Shown: one piece after another, positions 50,688 through 58,475 of the stretch
Numbering within the stretch: the stretch's first letter is position 1
How the letters are laid out: every line of letters starts with the position of its first letter
DNA from: BS150m-G50 sp964517435
Lineage (GTDB): Bacteria; CAIWAD01; BS150m-G50
Length of the DNA stretch: 64,000 bases
NCBI GenBank assembly: GCA_964517435.1
Contig: CAZFEC010000006.1
Location: forward strand, 1-64,000
Direction: 5' to 3'
Position numbers and translations under genes: made by a program
Notes under the pieces: generated by a model
What the model was told of the DNA's origin: nothing
Databases searched by the model: none
Seen by the model: only the letters and a program-made list of their open reading frames with translations

Positions 50688-50708
50688 AGAATATCAACTC
50701 ACCAACAA

Positions 50709-50783
50709 TGGGCGATAGGGGACTCGAACCTCTGACCCCCTGCTTGTAAGGCAGGTGCTCTAACCAAACTGAGCTAATCGCCC
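50709..50783 (-). tRNA. tRNA-Val (TAC)
   Basis: A 75-nt cloverleaf with acceptor GGGCGAT/ATCGCCC, anticodon stem CCTGC/GCAGG around loop CTTACAA (anticodon TAC), T arm AGAGGTTCGAGTCCCCT and discriminator A. The 3' CCA is not encoded. Its 5' end overlaps the last codons of the small membrane protein gene by 10 nt. Confidence 0.96.
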
Positions 50784-50998
50784 CTCCCCTTACGCCAGAT
50801 GATAGCAAGCGGAAAAACTATGACGAAATCAAAGAAGAGCAACAAGGGTCCCGCCGTCAGGGAAGCGAAGCCGTCGTGAGGCGGTATCCGCAGCAGAAAG
50901 AAACCGACGATCAGGAGCGCTACCCCGAGTAGAAACAGCGCGTAGTTCAGAATCGACAGGTCAGATCGCCAGCTGCTCTCTTCCCTCAATTTTTCCAT
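50774..50998 (-). CDS. Small two-helix membrane protein (DUF3098-like)
   Basis: A 74-residue protein with a charged N-terminus (MEKLREESSWRSDLS) and two helices (ILNYALFLLGVALLIVGFFL and SLTAGPLLLFFDFVIVFPLA). Layout and spacing resemble DUF3098 proteins of Bacteroidetes and related groups, of unknown function. The ATG at 50998 lies 7 nt after a consensus -10, so the mRNA appears to start at or next to the A of the start codon and needs no ribosome site. The stop overlaps tRNA-Val, so protein and tRNAs share one transcript. Confidence 0.75.
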   Translation of the reverse strand: MEKLREESSWRSDLSILNYALFLLGVALLIVGFFLLRIPPHDGFASLTAGPLLLFFDFVIVFPLAIIWRKGRGD

Positions 50999-51005
50999 AG
51001 CGAAT

Positions 51006-51034
51006 ATTCTACATCCAGGTCTGACGAATGTCAA
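51006..51034 (-). promoter_or_regulatory. Sigma-70 promoter of the leaderless small-protein/tRNA unit
   Basis: TTGACA (51029..51034), a 17-nt spacer and TAGAAT (51006..51011) on the minus strand. The start codon begins 7 nt after the -10, at the expected transcription start. Confidence 0.75.
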
Positions 51035-51187
51035 GCAAAACAACTAACGCCTGCACACAAATGCTCATGAGAAAGCAGACACTGAGGCAGAAGTACCCTG
51101 TGCCTCTCTCGGCCAGCCCGGTCATGGCTCAACTGGGTTGATATATAAACCTGGAAATACGTATTAGGCTGAAACTGGAAGCGAAAT

Positions 51188-51334
51188 TCAGAATCGGAAA
51201 CTGGTGATCTCCTTACGGCCGCGGCGATCGTTCTGAAATATAACCTTTTTATTTTGGCGCCGGTCTTCCCCGTTCCTGCGGTCGGGATCAATCCGGATAA
51301 TCAAACGTCGCTCGTAGCCAGATCGCCTGTCCAT
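51188..51334 (-). CDS. 48-residue Arg-rich small protein with DRRxGxDRR repeats
   Basis: ATG at 51334 has an ideal AGGAGG 4 nt upstream. The 48-residue product is basic and repeats one motif: DRRSGYERR (2-10), DRRNGEDRR (18-26) and NDRRGRKE (35-42). Such (D/E)RRxGx(D/E)RR motifs occur in small proteins and protein tails of many Deltaproteobacteria and related groups; the function is not known to me. The protein has no signal or membrane segment, so it is cytoplasmic and could bind nucleic acid. A consensus promoter lies about 200 nt upstream, giving a long leader. The motif periodicity and ribosome site argue against a chance frame. Confidence 0.7.
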   Translation of the reverse strand: MDRRSGYERRLIIRIDPDRRNGEDRRQNKKVIFQNDRRGRKEITSFRF

Positions 51335-51536
51335 GCTTCCTCCTGCGGTACCCCATTACCAAAGCTTAGCGATGCTTGAAGACAGCCCTTTGTGAAGGTG
51401 CGGTCGCTTCAGCGTAAGAACTACAGTGCTGACTGCTCAAACTGTGATACTTATGCTCCGGAGCAGAACCTCGAGTAGTGCCTAAGTACCGGTAAATCAG
51501 CAGCTGGAACGCCACGGTGGTTGGGCGCTCTGAATT

Positions 51537-51565
51537 AATATATACGCCGATGCCTTTCCTGTCAA
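51537..51565 (-). promoter_or_regulatory. Sigma-70 promoter of the Arg-rich small protein
   Basis: TTGACA (51560..51565), a 17-nt spacer and TATATT (51537..51542) on the minus strand. Predicted start is near 51530, leaving a leader of about 195 nt. Confidence 0.7.
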
Positions 51566-51596
51566 TAGGTGGTGGCGATTCCGGCGAAAAAGAGTG

Positions 51597-51613
51597 AAAA
51601 TGTGATACATTTT
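51597..51613. terminator. Short AT-rich stem after the SPOR lipoprotein gene
   Basis: AAAATGT, loop GAT, ACATTTT form a perfect 7-bp stem. On the minus strand it is followed a few nt later by CTTTTT. It may end the Bat operon transcript. Confidence 0.35.
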
Positions 51614-51644
51614 GTACAGCGGCAGGATCGAGGCGATAACCGGT

Positions 51645-52148
51645 TCAGTCGGGTGTTTTGAGCGTGATGCGGCTCTGCACAATCCAGGCTTTGGTGAAGC
51701 CGACGGCGCGGGCACGCTGCTGAAGCCGGCGCGCGGATTTGCGGTCGGGACAGTTGCCGACACGGATGCGATAGAGGGGAGGATCGTATTCGTAGTAGAC
51801 GCCGGCTTCGCCCAGCAGCAGCAGCGCGCGCTCCTGGATCGATTGCGCCTCCGTCAGATCGGGAGTAGCCGCGATCTGCACCCGGTAACCGAGGATGACC
51901 GAATCCCGCGGTTGGACCAGCTCCTCCGGATCCACCTGTGCATTCAACAGCAACTCCGGAGTGTCGATCGACCAGGCCGGTTCCTCCAGCTCCAGCGGGT
52001 CGAATAGCTCCTCGTAAGCGAGCGTTTCCGCCCGCCAGATTTCGGTCTCCGGTTCAGGTTCCGCCCGGCGCACGGCGGGAGTAACGCAGGCGTGGAGAAA
52101 CATGATTGGCAGCAGGAGGGTGAGGGTCAGCCTTAGTTCCGAACGCAT
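51645..52148 (-). CDS. SPOR-domain lipoprotein at the end of the Bat operon
   Basis: A 167-residue lipoprotein: signal MRSELRLTLTLLLPIMFLHAC with lipobox FLHAC. A Glu-rich linker (~25-80) leads to a C-terminal SPOR-like domain (GYRVQIAATPDLTEAQSIQE, LYRIRVGNCPDRKSARRLQQ), which in other proteins binds denuded glycan strands of peptidoglycan. The start at 52148 has GGAAGGAG upstream. It follows batE by 23 nt and is probably part of that transcript. Confidence 0.85.
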   Translation of the reverse strand: MRSELRLTLTLLLPIMFLHACVTPAVRRAEPEPETEIWRAETLAYEELFDPLELEEPAWSIDTPELLLNAQVDPEELVQPRDSVILGYRVQIAATPDLTEAQSIQERALLLLGEAGVYYEYDPPLYRIRVGNCPDRKSARRLQQRARAVGFTKAWIVQSRITLKTPD

Positions 52149-52171
52149 GCGGCGCTCCTTCCGTAGTCGGA

Positions 52172-52918
52172 TTAAATAGGGGTGACGGTGGGCGCCGGCA
52201 ACCAGCCGCCCTGTCCGTTGGGTAGACGAATGCGCCGCCAGCTGCGGGTCGCATCCAGCAACTGCACCCGGCTGCCGCTGTGGAGATCGAAGAGTTCCGC
52301 GGCCAGGCTGTCCGGCGCCGAACGTACGGTGACTTTCTGCACCATCACCACGCCGCGATGATCCTGGCTGTCGCGATACAGACGGGTGCCCAGCAGCGAT
52401 GTGACCAGGAGCAGCAAGCCGATCAGGTAGGGCAGCAGGCGGCGCGGCCAATAGGAAGTGCTCCGTATCCGCCAGAAAAGGGACAGAGCGAGCAACCATA
52501 TTCCAACCAGCCAGATCAGTGCCCAGCTGGCTTCGGTCAACGCATCGAGCAGCCGGTCCAGACTGCGCCAGAAGGAGAGCTGAACGTCCGGTGGCGTCGG
52601 ATCCGCCAGCAATCCCCCCGCCAGATCCAGGTTGCGCTCCAGATCGGCGTCACCGGGCAGCAGGCGCCGCGCGCGTTCCCAATAGAGGATGGCTGCGGCG
52701 ATCTCCTCCTGCCGAAAGGCGCAATTACCCAGGTTGTAGTAAAGTTCACCGGCAACCAGGTCCTGCGCGAGGATGGCTTCAAAGGCGATCTGCGCTTCCC
52801 GCCATTCGCCGCTACTGTAGGCTTCCACGCCGGCCTGAAAATCAGACTCGGGTGTCGCCAGCAGCGGATTGCCGGCGAGCAGCAGCAAGGCGGCCAGGCA
52901 GAGCAGGATCCGGATCAC
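52172..52918 (-). CDS. batE: BatE: TPR and SH3-like membrane protein
   Basis: A 248-residue protein: signal peptide (MIRILLCLAALLLLAGNPLLA), two TPR units (~25-95: FQAGVEAYSSGEWREAQIAF, ELYYNLGNCAFRQEEIAAAI), two membrane helices (ASWALIWLVGIWLLALSLFW and LLPYLIGLLLLVTSLLGTRL) and a C-terminal bacterial SH3 domain (VTVRSAPDSLAAELFDLHSG). This is the BatE plan of Bacteroides and Leptospira. The operon is linked to oxidative stress or aerotolerance in some species, with the molecular function unsettled. It overlaps batD by 4 nt. Confidence 0.9.
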   Translation of the reverse strand: MIRILLCLAALLLLAGNPLLATPESDFQAGVEAYSSGEWREAQIAFEAILAQDLVAGELYYNLGNCAFRQEEIAAAILYWERARRLLPGDADLERNLDLAGGLLADPTPPDVQLSFWRSLDRLLDALTEASWALIWLVGIWLLALSLFWRIRSTSYWPRRLLPYLIGLLLLVTSLLGTRLYRDSQDHRGVVMVQKVTVRSAPDSLAAELFDLHSGSRVQLLDATRSWRRIRLPNGQGGWLPAPTVTPI

Positions 52919-54708
52919 AGTACACGCTCCAATCGGTTGATAATCCCCTCACTCCTTTGCAGCAACTGTTCCAGCGGCGGGAGTCCGGGTGTTGTGTCCC
53001 TGCCGCCGGGAGTTTCGGTGGGGGCGGCGAAACGGGCGAAATCGCAATACCGCCCGATTTCAGCCAGCTCTTCGATGAGCTCCTCCGCAATATCCCGCTC
53101 CCGGAGTTTCGCCAGTTCGGCATTCCAGACCAGCCCGGCTGCCGGCACTCCGAACTTGTCGGCCAGGTAGCCGACCAGCGCCTGCGAGATAAGCGCGATG
53201 CTTTCCGCCGGCTGCGCCTTGCGCAAGGCATGTTGAGCGCGTTTGAGAGCCCGCCTGGCCAGCGGTCGCGCCTGCCGGAACCGGCGCATATCGATGTTGC
53301 GCTGCAGGGAATCATGGTAGAGCCGCCAGCCCCAGGCGGTCAGCGGCAACAGGAGGGGGATCAGCGTCACCAGCAGAAAGAGCCAGCTGCCTACGAACCG
53401 CTTCCCCGCCGGAAGAAAGCGGGGAGTCGCGGTGCGGATGTATTCGATATCGACACCATAGGTCTGGATCGGTTCGCCGGAACGCAGGATGGAACCGCCC
53501 GGGAAGTAGTCGGCGCTGCGCTCCACCTGCAGGGCAATATCCTTTGATTCCAGCGTGACATAGGTTTCCGCCTCGGGATCGAAGTAGGAGAAACGGAGCG
53601 GTTTCAACAGCTGCTGGCCTGGATGACGCGGCACCAGCAGGTACTTGAAGCGTTTGAAACCGCTGATCATATTCCGGCGGGAGATGTTCGATTCCACCTC
53701 CGGCGGATAAGCCTCGATGTCATGCGGCAGCTGCAGGCTGAATTCCGGGATCAACTTGATGTTGCCCCGCCCCTTTACGGTTGCTGTGAAGGTAAGCGGT
53801 TCGTTGGTCTGCAGTGCGGTGCGGTCGATTTCGGTCTGCAATGAGAAACTGCCGACCATACCGTTGAAGTCGGCAGGCGCTGGATCGGGCAGCGGCTTCA
53901 CCTGCAGAACGATAGTCTTGGAGCGGAGCCGCCGCTGTTCGGTGTAATTCTCCAGCATGCCGCCGGAGAAGAACTGATCGAAAATATCACCGGAGCGGCG
54001 GCTGCGCCGCTGCTTGACGATATCGAAGGAGGTAGCGGAAGAGGGAATCTCCAGCGGTCCGGTGACGGTGGGAAAGAGCGCTAGTTTGCGTATCACCGCC
54101 ACGTTGTACTGTACGCCGTCCACCAGTTCCTGCCGGATTTCCGGGCGGCGGGGGAGCGGGAATTCCTCAACGATGAAACCGGCGGAGCGCTGAAAATCCT
54201 CCGGTTGGTAGTTCTGAACATTGACGCGGAAATAGACCTTGAGCTGGTAGATGATCTGTTCGCCCTGGTAGGGACTGGTGCTGCTGACCACCGCCCGCAT
54301 GAACAGCTCCGGCGGTTCATCACCGCTCGCCGCTTCACCGCCGCCGACCTTTACCGCCAACGGGCGGGTGCGGTAAACCTGACCGCCCACCTGCATTGCG
54401 GCCGCACCTATCGTTAAATTCCCCTCACGTCGCGGGGACAGCCTGAAACTCCAGCTGAGGGAATGTGATACATCGAGATTGACGATGCTGGTGGAGGTGC
54501 TCTGGTTGGGGCCGCTGATCACTTCGAAGCCGTCGAAGTCGGGGAAGACCGGCTCTCCCTTCACCCTTTTGTCGGCGACGAGAGTGAAAGCCACCTCGTA
54601 GTAATCGCCGACACGGGCCTGACCGGCGCCCTGGGCCGTAAAGGAGACCTCCGCCCAGGCGTCGATTCGGGCGGTCAACAGCAGCAAGAGCAGGAGAGTG
54701 GTTCGCAT
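52915..54708 (-). CDS. batD: BatD: exported multi-Ig-like membrane protein
   Basis: A 597-residue protein with signal peptide (MRTTLLLLLLLTARIDAWA), a long beta-rich periplasmic part (VSFTAQGAGQARVGDYYEVA, SPYQGEQIIYQLKVYFRVNV, EPLTFTATVKGRGNIKLIP) typical of BatD ('oxygen tolerance' family), a transmembrane helix (WLFLLVTLIPLLLPLTAWGW) and a cytoplasmic helical tail. The ATG at 54708 shares its A with the batC stop and has AAGGA 7 nt upstream. It presumably scaffolds the VWA proteins BatA and BatB. Confidence 0.92.
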   Translation of the reverse strand: MRTTLLLLLLLTARIDAWAEVSFTAQGAGQARVGDYYEVAFTLVADKRVKGEPVFPDFDGFEVISGPNQSTSTSIVNLDVSHSLSWSFRLSPRREGNLTIGAAAMQVGGQVYRTRPLAVKVGGGEAASGDEPPELFMRAVVSSTSPYQGEQIIYQLKVYFRVNVQNYQPEDFQRSAGFIVEEFPLPRRPEIRQELVDGVQYNVAVIRKLALFPTVTGPLEIPSSATSFDIVKQRRSRRSGDIFDQFFSGGMLENYTEQRRLRSKTIVLQVKPLPDPAPADFNGMVGSFSLQTEIDRTALQTNEPLTFTATVKGRGNIKLIPEFSLQLPHDIEAYPPEVESNISRRNMISGFKRFKYLLVPRHPGQQLLKPLRFSYFDPEAETYVTLESKDIALQVERSADYFPGGSILRSGEPIQTYGVDIEYIRTATPRFLPAGKRFVGSWLFLLVTLIPLLLPLTAWGWRLYHDSLQRNIDMRRFRQARPLARRALKRAQHALRKAQPAESIALISQALVGYLADKFGVPAAGLVWNAELAKLRERDIAEELIEELAEIGRYCDFARFAAPTETPGGRDTTPGLPPLEQLLQRSEGIINRLERVL

Positions 54709-55502
54709 CACCAATCCTTCTCCACTTTACGGTTGGCCGGCATCTCTTTACGCATCAGTTCACGCAGGATGTCCTTCTCCTCCTGCTGGAGTGACTGCAG
54801 CAGCTGTTCCTGCTGGCGATGGGTGATTTCTTCCTGCTGCAGTTCCGATTCGGTCGGCTGCGGCTGTTCCTCCCGCTCCTCCTCTTCCTCCGCCTGCTCC
54901 TGCTGTTGCGTTTCCGGCTCCTGCTCTTCAGGTTCGCCCTGCGGTTGCTGGTCCTGATCGGAGGAGGATTCCTGCTCCGACTGCTCGTCCTCGGATTGCT
55001 CCTGTTGCTGATCCTGCTGTTGCTGCTGCTCTTGCATCTGCATCCGTTCCAGGGTCTGTTCCAGGTTGTATTTGGAACGCAGATCGGTGGGATTCTGCTG
55101 CAGGGCGTTTACATAGGCTGCCAGCGCTCCCTCCAGATCACCGGCGGCGTAGAGGGCGTTGCCGATGTTACAGGCGGCCTGCGCGCGCAGGCGCGGATCT
55201 TCATCACGCAGCGCGTGCCGCCAGGCGGATTGCGCCGCCTCGTAATTCTGCAGGCGGTAGTGAGTGTCGCCCAGGTTGAACTGGGGCAACACCGGGTCGG
55301 TCCCCTGCTCCAGAGCCTGTTTGTACGCGGCCATTGCATCGTCCCACTCGCCCTGCGCGTAGTGGCGGTTGCCCCTGGCGATCTCGGTACGGTCGCCCGC
55401 GCAGGTGGACGGGGCCAGCCACAGCAGCTGCAGTGCCAGCAGACCTGATGCGATCAGCAATCGGGGCAGCATTCCGGCGATGGTCATGCTCCTTTCCTTC
55501 AT
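54708..55502 (-). CDS. batC: BatC: TPR protein with Gln/Glu-rich tail
   Basis: A 264-residue protein with signal peptide (LPRLLIASGLLALQLLWLAP) and TPR units (~45-150: GNRHYAQGEWDDAMAAYKQA, FNLGDTHYRLQNYEAAQSAW, CNIGNALYAAGDLEGALAAY). A Gln/Glu low-complexity region follows (~160-235), then a basic C-terminus ending in a probable amphipathic helix. The start at 55502 overlaps the batB stop (TGATG); an ATG at 55487 with AGGAG close by is possible. The CAG-rich DNA of the tail is a coding low-complexity tract, not a repeat array. Confidence 0.87.
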   Translation of the reverse strand: MKERSMTIAGMLPRLLIASGLLALQLLWLAPSTCAGDRTEIARGNRHYAQGEWDDAMAAYKQALEQGTDPVLPQFNLGDTHYRLQNYEAAQSAWRHALRDEDPRLRAQAACNIGNALYAAGDLEGALAAYVNALQQNPTDLRSKYNLEQTLERMQMQEQQQQQDQQQEQSEDEQSEQESSSDQDQQPQGEPEEQEPETQQQEQAEEEEEREEQPQPTESELQQEEITHRQQEQLLQSLQQEEKDILRELMRKEMPANRKVEKDW

Positions 55503-56503
55503 CACTTCCGCCTCCGGCGCCCTTCCGGTAATATCAATTCCAGCCAGAGAATAGAGAGACCCAGGATGAGGAACCACTGAAATCTTTCCTCGTACTGGGT
55601 GTAAATCTGTGAAGTGAGTTCGCTCTGTTCCAGCTGATAAATCTCGCGGTAGATTTCGGTCAGTTCCGCTTCACCCGGCGAGACCAGGTAGTACCTGCCG
55701 TCGGTATCCTGCGCTAGGCGGGAGAGTACCGCCTCGTTCAACCGGGTCAGGATAGGTTCACCCTGGCGGTCCTCACGATACCCGGTGCGGTTGCCCTCCT
55801 CGTCGTATACCGGTATCGGCGCACCATGCACCGTGCCGATACCGACGGTGTAGATGGTGATTCCCGCCCGGCGCGCCTGCTCCAGCGCTCCATCCAGGTT
55901 CTCACCGAAGTCCTCGCCGTCGGTCAGAACGACCAGGACCCGCGAAGCTTCTGAGGCAGCGTCGAACATTTCCACGGCGCGCTCGATCACCGGCGCCAGT
56001 TCGGTGCCCGGCAGCGGGATGAATCCGACATCCAGAATGTCGACAAACATGGCTGCCGCCCCGTAGTCCAGCGTCAGGGGGAACAGGGAATATGGCCTGC
56101 CGGCAAACGGAATCAGTCCGACCCGGTCGCCGCGCAACCGGTTGATGAAACCACGGGTGGCGTGTCTGGCCTTGGCCAGGCGGGAGGGAGTGATGTCCTG
56201 CGCCGCCATGCTCTGTGAGACGTCGATGGCGATCAGAATGTCGACGCCCTCCCGGGTGACCTCTTCCAGGCGGGTGCCGACCTGCGGTTGCGCCAGCGCG
56301 ATCAACAGCGCCGCCAGCCCGGCCAGGCGCAGCAGGATCTGCCAGAGACGACGGGAGCGGCTGTAACCCGGCACCAGCCACTCGCGATTGTGCAGCCGGG
56401 TCAACCAGCGATGACGGCGCCGGAAGTCCAGCAGCAGCCAGATCGTCAGCGGCAGCAGCAACCAGAGCAGGTGCAGCAGTTGCGGTTGTTCGAATCTGAT
56501 CAC
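55502..56503 (-). CDS. batB: BatB: membrane-anchored von Willebrand factor A protein
   Basis: A 333-residue protein: two N-terminal helices (LLHLLWLLLPLTIWLLLDF and LWQILLRLAGLAALLIALA), a VWA domain with intact MIDAS (DVSQS in IAIDVSQSMAAQ, later Thr in PGTELAP, and LTDGEDFG), and a C-terminal helix (FQWFLILGLSILWLELILPE). It faces the periplasm and likely binds partners through a metal ion. The start is GTG at 56503 with GGAGGT 4-5 nt upstream; it overlaps the batA stop (GTGA). Confidence 0.92.
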   Translation of the reverse strand: MIRFEQPQLLHLLWLLLPLTIWLLLDFRRRHRWLTRLHNREWLVPGYSRSRRLWQILLRLAGLAALLIALAQPQVGTRLEEVTREGVDILIAIDVSQSMAAQDITPSRLAKARHATRGFINRLRGDRVGLIPFAGRPYSLFPLTLDYGAAAMFVDILDVGFIPLPGTELAPVIERAVEMFDAASEASRVLVVLTDGEDFGENLDGALEQARRAGITIYTVGIGTVHGAPIPVYDEEGNRTGYREDRQGEPILTRLNEAVLSRLAQDTDGRYYLVSPGEAELTEIYREIYQLEQSELTSQIYTQYEERFQWFLILGLSILWLELILPEGRRRRK

Positions 56504-57483
56504 GGCAACCTCCGCAACCAGGTCAACGACAGGAGCAGATCCAGTGCCAGCAGCGACAACGCCGCCGCGAGCAGCCACTTGAAGAGTTCCTCGCGCAGCT
56601 TGTAGTATTCAACCGCGATCCTGGCCTTTTCCATCTGGTTGATCTCAGCGTAGATTCCCGCCAGGCTGGTGTTGTCGGTGGCGCGATAGTAACGACCGCC
56701 GGTCTGGCGGGCGATCTCCTGCAGCAGCTCTTCATTGATTGTGACCTGGAACTGGCGGGTAACCTGACGCCCGAACATATCGGTGGCGGGATACGGTGCC
56801 AGTCCCTTGGTGCCGACGCCGACCGTGTAAATCCGGTAGTTGCGGTCGGCGGCGATCGCGGCGACCGTCAATGGATCGACACCACGATTGTTATCGCCGT
56901 CGGTGAGCAGGATGATGACCTGACTGGCGGCTGGGCTGTCCTGCAGCCGGTTGATCGCGGTACCGATCGAGTAGCCGATCGCGGTACCCTCCTCGATCAC
57001 CCCCATCTCCACCTGCTCCAACAGCGCCTTCAGGATAGCGTAGTCGGTGGTCATCGGACACTGGGTGAAGCTCTGCGACGAGAAGACCACCAGCCCGATG
57101 CGGTCGGAGTGACGCTGATCGATGAAATCCATCGCCACCCGCTTGGCCGCCTCCAGCCGGTTCGGCTCGAAATCCATCGCGCGCATCGAGCCGGAGATAT
57201 CCAGTACCAGTACGATGTCCACCCCTTCGGTGTGCAGTTCCTGCTGCTGGGATACGCTCTGCGGACGCGCCAGCGCCAGCAGTATCAGCATAAAAGCCAG
57301 CAGGCGCAGCCAGAAGGGGATTTCCGGCAGCCAGCGACGTCCCCTGCCCTGCAGCGTTACCGCCTGGCCGGCTATCGACCAGTTGAAACGCAGGCCGCGG
57401 GTTCGGCGCCAGTGCCAGCGCCACCAGACCAGCAACGGCAACAGCAGGGCCAGCCAGAGCAGATGGGGATGCGCCAGGGTCAT
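56500..57483 (-). CDS. batA: BatA: membrane-anchored von Willebrand factor A protein
   Basis: A 327-residue partner of BatB with the same plan: N-terminal helices (HLLWLALLLPLLVWWRWHW, FWLRLLAFMLILLALA), a VWA domain with intact MIDAS (LDISGSM, EEGTAIG, LLTDGDNN) and a C-terminal helix (LFKWLLAAALSLLALDLLLS). The ATG at 57483 has GGAGGAA upstream and overlaps the previous stop (ATGA). VWA proteins next to MoxR ATPases form chaperone-like systems that insert metals or remodel partner complexes. Confidence 0.93.
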   Translation of the reverse strand: MTLAHPHLLWLALLLPLLVWWRWHWRRTRGLRFNWSIAGQAVTLQGRGRRWLPEIPFWLRLLAFMLILLALARPQSVSQQQELHTEGVDIVLVLDISGSMRAMDFEPNRLEAAKRVAMDFIDQRHSDRIGLVVFSSQSFTQCPMTTDYAILKALLEQVEMGVIEEGTAIGYSIGTAINRLQDSPAASQVIILLTDGDNNRGVDPLTVAAIAADRNYRIYTVGVGTKGLAPYPATDMFGRQVTRQFQVTINEELLQEIARQTGGRYYRATDNTSLAGIYAEINQMEKARIAVEYYKLREELFKWLLAAALSLLALDLLLSLTWLRRLP

Positions 57484-58475
57484 GCCATTTCCTCCACCTT
57501 CTCCGCTGCCGCGTTCTGGTTCTGCGCGAACCAATCCCGCCAATCACCCAGTAGAGTCGTGGCCTCCTCCCAGTAAGCGTCATGTTGCTGCTCCGGCGGC
57601 AGTTGCCCGGCGAATTTGACCAGGTCGGCGCGCCGGAGTTGCGTCAACAGGCGCGAATGAAGTTGCTCCGCGGGCAAATGCTCCACCAGCAGACGTTCGA
57701 TTTCGCCGGTGGTCATCTCCGCGACCGCGACGCCGGTCATCCATTCGAGATAACGTCGCACGACGAGACTGATTCGGAAGTAATGCTCGATAACCTCGCC
57801 CCGCTGCCAGAGCTTGGCTTCCCGCACCGCGTAGAGCTGTTCCAGCGCGCGTTCCCAGGGTGGGCGCGTCTCTACCGGGAGCAACGGCAGTGCCGGTTGT
57901 CCGCGCCGCAGCAGTTTTCGCAGCAGAAGCACGCCCAGCCAGACCAGGAGGATGACGCCCGCGGCCCAGAGTGCGTAGCGGGTCAGATCGCGCCAGGAAA
58001 GGGGACGCTCCTGCGGCGGATAGATATCGAGCAGCTCCGCCACCGCGCTGTCACGGGGCGCGGCGGTCTGCGCGACGGAGTCTCGTACGGTGTTCACCAG
58101 TACCGCCAGTGAATCGGTCTGGAGGGTGAAAACCGTGGAGTCGCGGCGATCGAGAAAAGGAAACGGGAAGGCGGGTACCACCTGGCGCCCCAGCTCGTAT
58201 ACCGCCAGCGTCAGCTCCTGCCTGTCCGCGGCGGTCTGGCTGTCGGCCAGCACCTGGAAGGAGCCCAGTTTGCGACCGGACCAGTCCGGCCAGAGCGGTT
58301 GGTATTCTTCGGTGGCGGTGGTGGTGATCCGCAGGCGGAGCCAGTCGCCGATCGTGCACGTATCGCGGTCCAACTCCACCTCGACCGTGCAACCGGCTGC
58401 GGCCGGGGCAGTGCCGGGAAGCAGCAGCAGACCGGCGCAGGCAAACCACAACAGACGGCGGAGCAAGCTCTTCAT
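57480..58475 (-). CDS. Bat-operon membrane protein (DUF4381-like)
   Basis: A 331-residue protein between DUF58 and batA, a position often held by a DUF4381-type protein. A signal segment (LLRRLLWFACAGLLLLPGTA-PAAA), an Ig-like domain (~30-130: CTVEVELDRDTCTIGDWLRL), one helix (YALWAAGVILLVWLGVLLLR) and a cytoplasmic helical region with WERALEQLYAVRE, FRISLVVRRYLEWMTGV and WEEATTLLGDWRDWF. The ATG at 58475 overlaps the DUF58 stop (ATGA). The function is unknown; its build suggests a BatD-like adaptor. Confidence 0.8.
   Translation of the reverse strand: MKSLLRRLLWFACAGLLLLPGTAPAAAGCTVEVELDRDTCTIGDWLRLRITTTATEEYQPLWPDWSGRKLGSFQVLADSQTAADRQELTLAVYELGRQVVPAFPFPFLDRRDSTVFTLQTDSLAVLVNTVRDSVAQTAAPRDSAVAELLDIYPPQERPLSWRDLTRYALWAAGVILLVWLGVLLLRKLLRRGQPALPLLPVETRPPWERALEQLYAVREAKLWQRGEVIEHYFRISLVVRRYLEWMTGVAVAEMTTGEIERLLVEHLPAEQLHSRLLTQLRRADLVKFAGQLPPEQQHDAYWEEATTLLGDWRDWFAQNQNAAAEKVEEMA

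Larger units (their letters stand above)
50999..51644. other. Stretch without long genes; small gene and two promoters
   Basis: It holds, on the minus strand, a promoter for the small membrane protein and tRNAs (51006..51034), the 48-residue Arg-rich protein (51188..51334), its long leader (51335..51530) and promoter (51537..51565), and a short stem at 51597..51613. Nothing was found on the plus strand. Confidence 0.6.

Noticed and set aside
51335..51530. SRP RNA, 6S RNA or tmRNA in the long leader region
   Set aside because: None of the conserved cores (GGAAGG-AGCAGC of SRP RNA, the tRNA-like end of tmRNA, the long bubbled helix of 6S RNA) could be found.
54740..55060. CAG-rich repeats that look like a repeat array
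   Set aside because: They encode the Gln/Glu-rich tail of BatC in frame. No equal repeats with unique spacers exist, and no CRISPR array was seen anywhere in the window.
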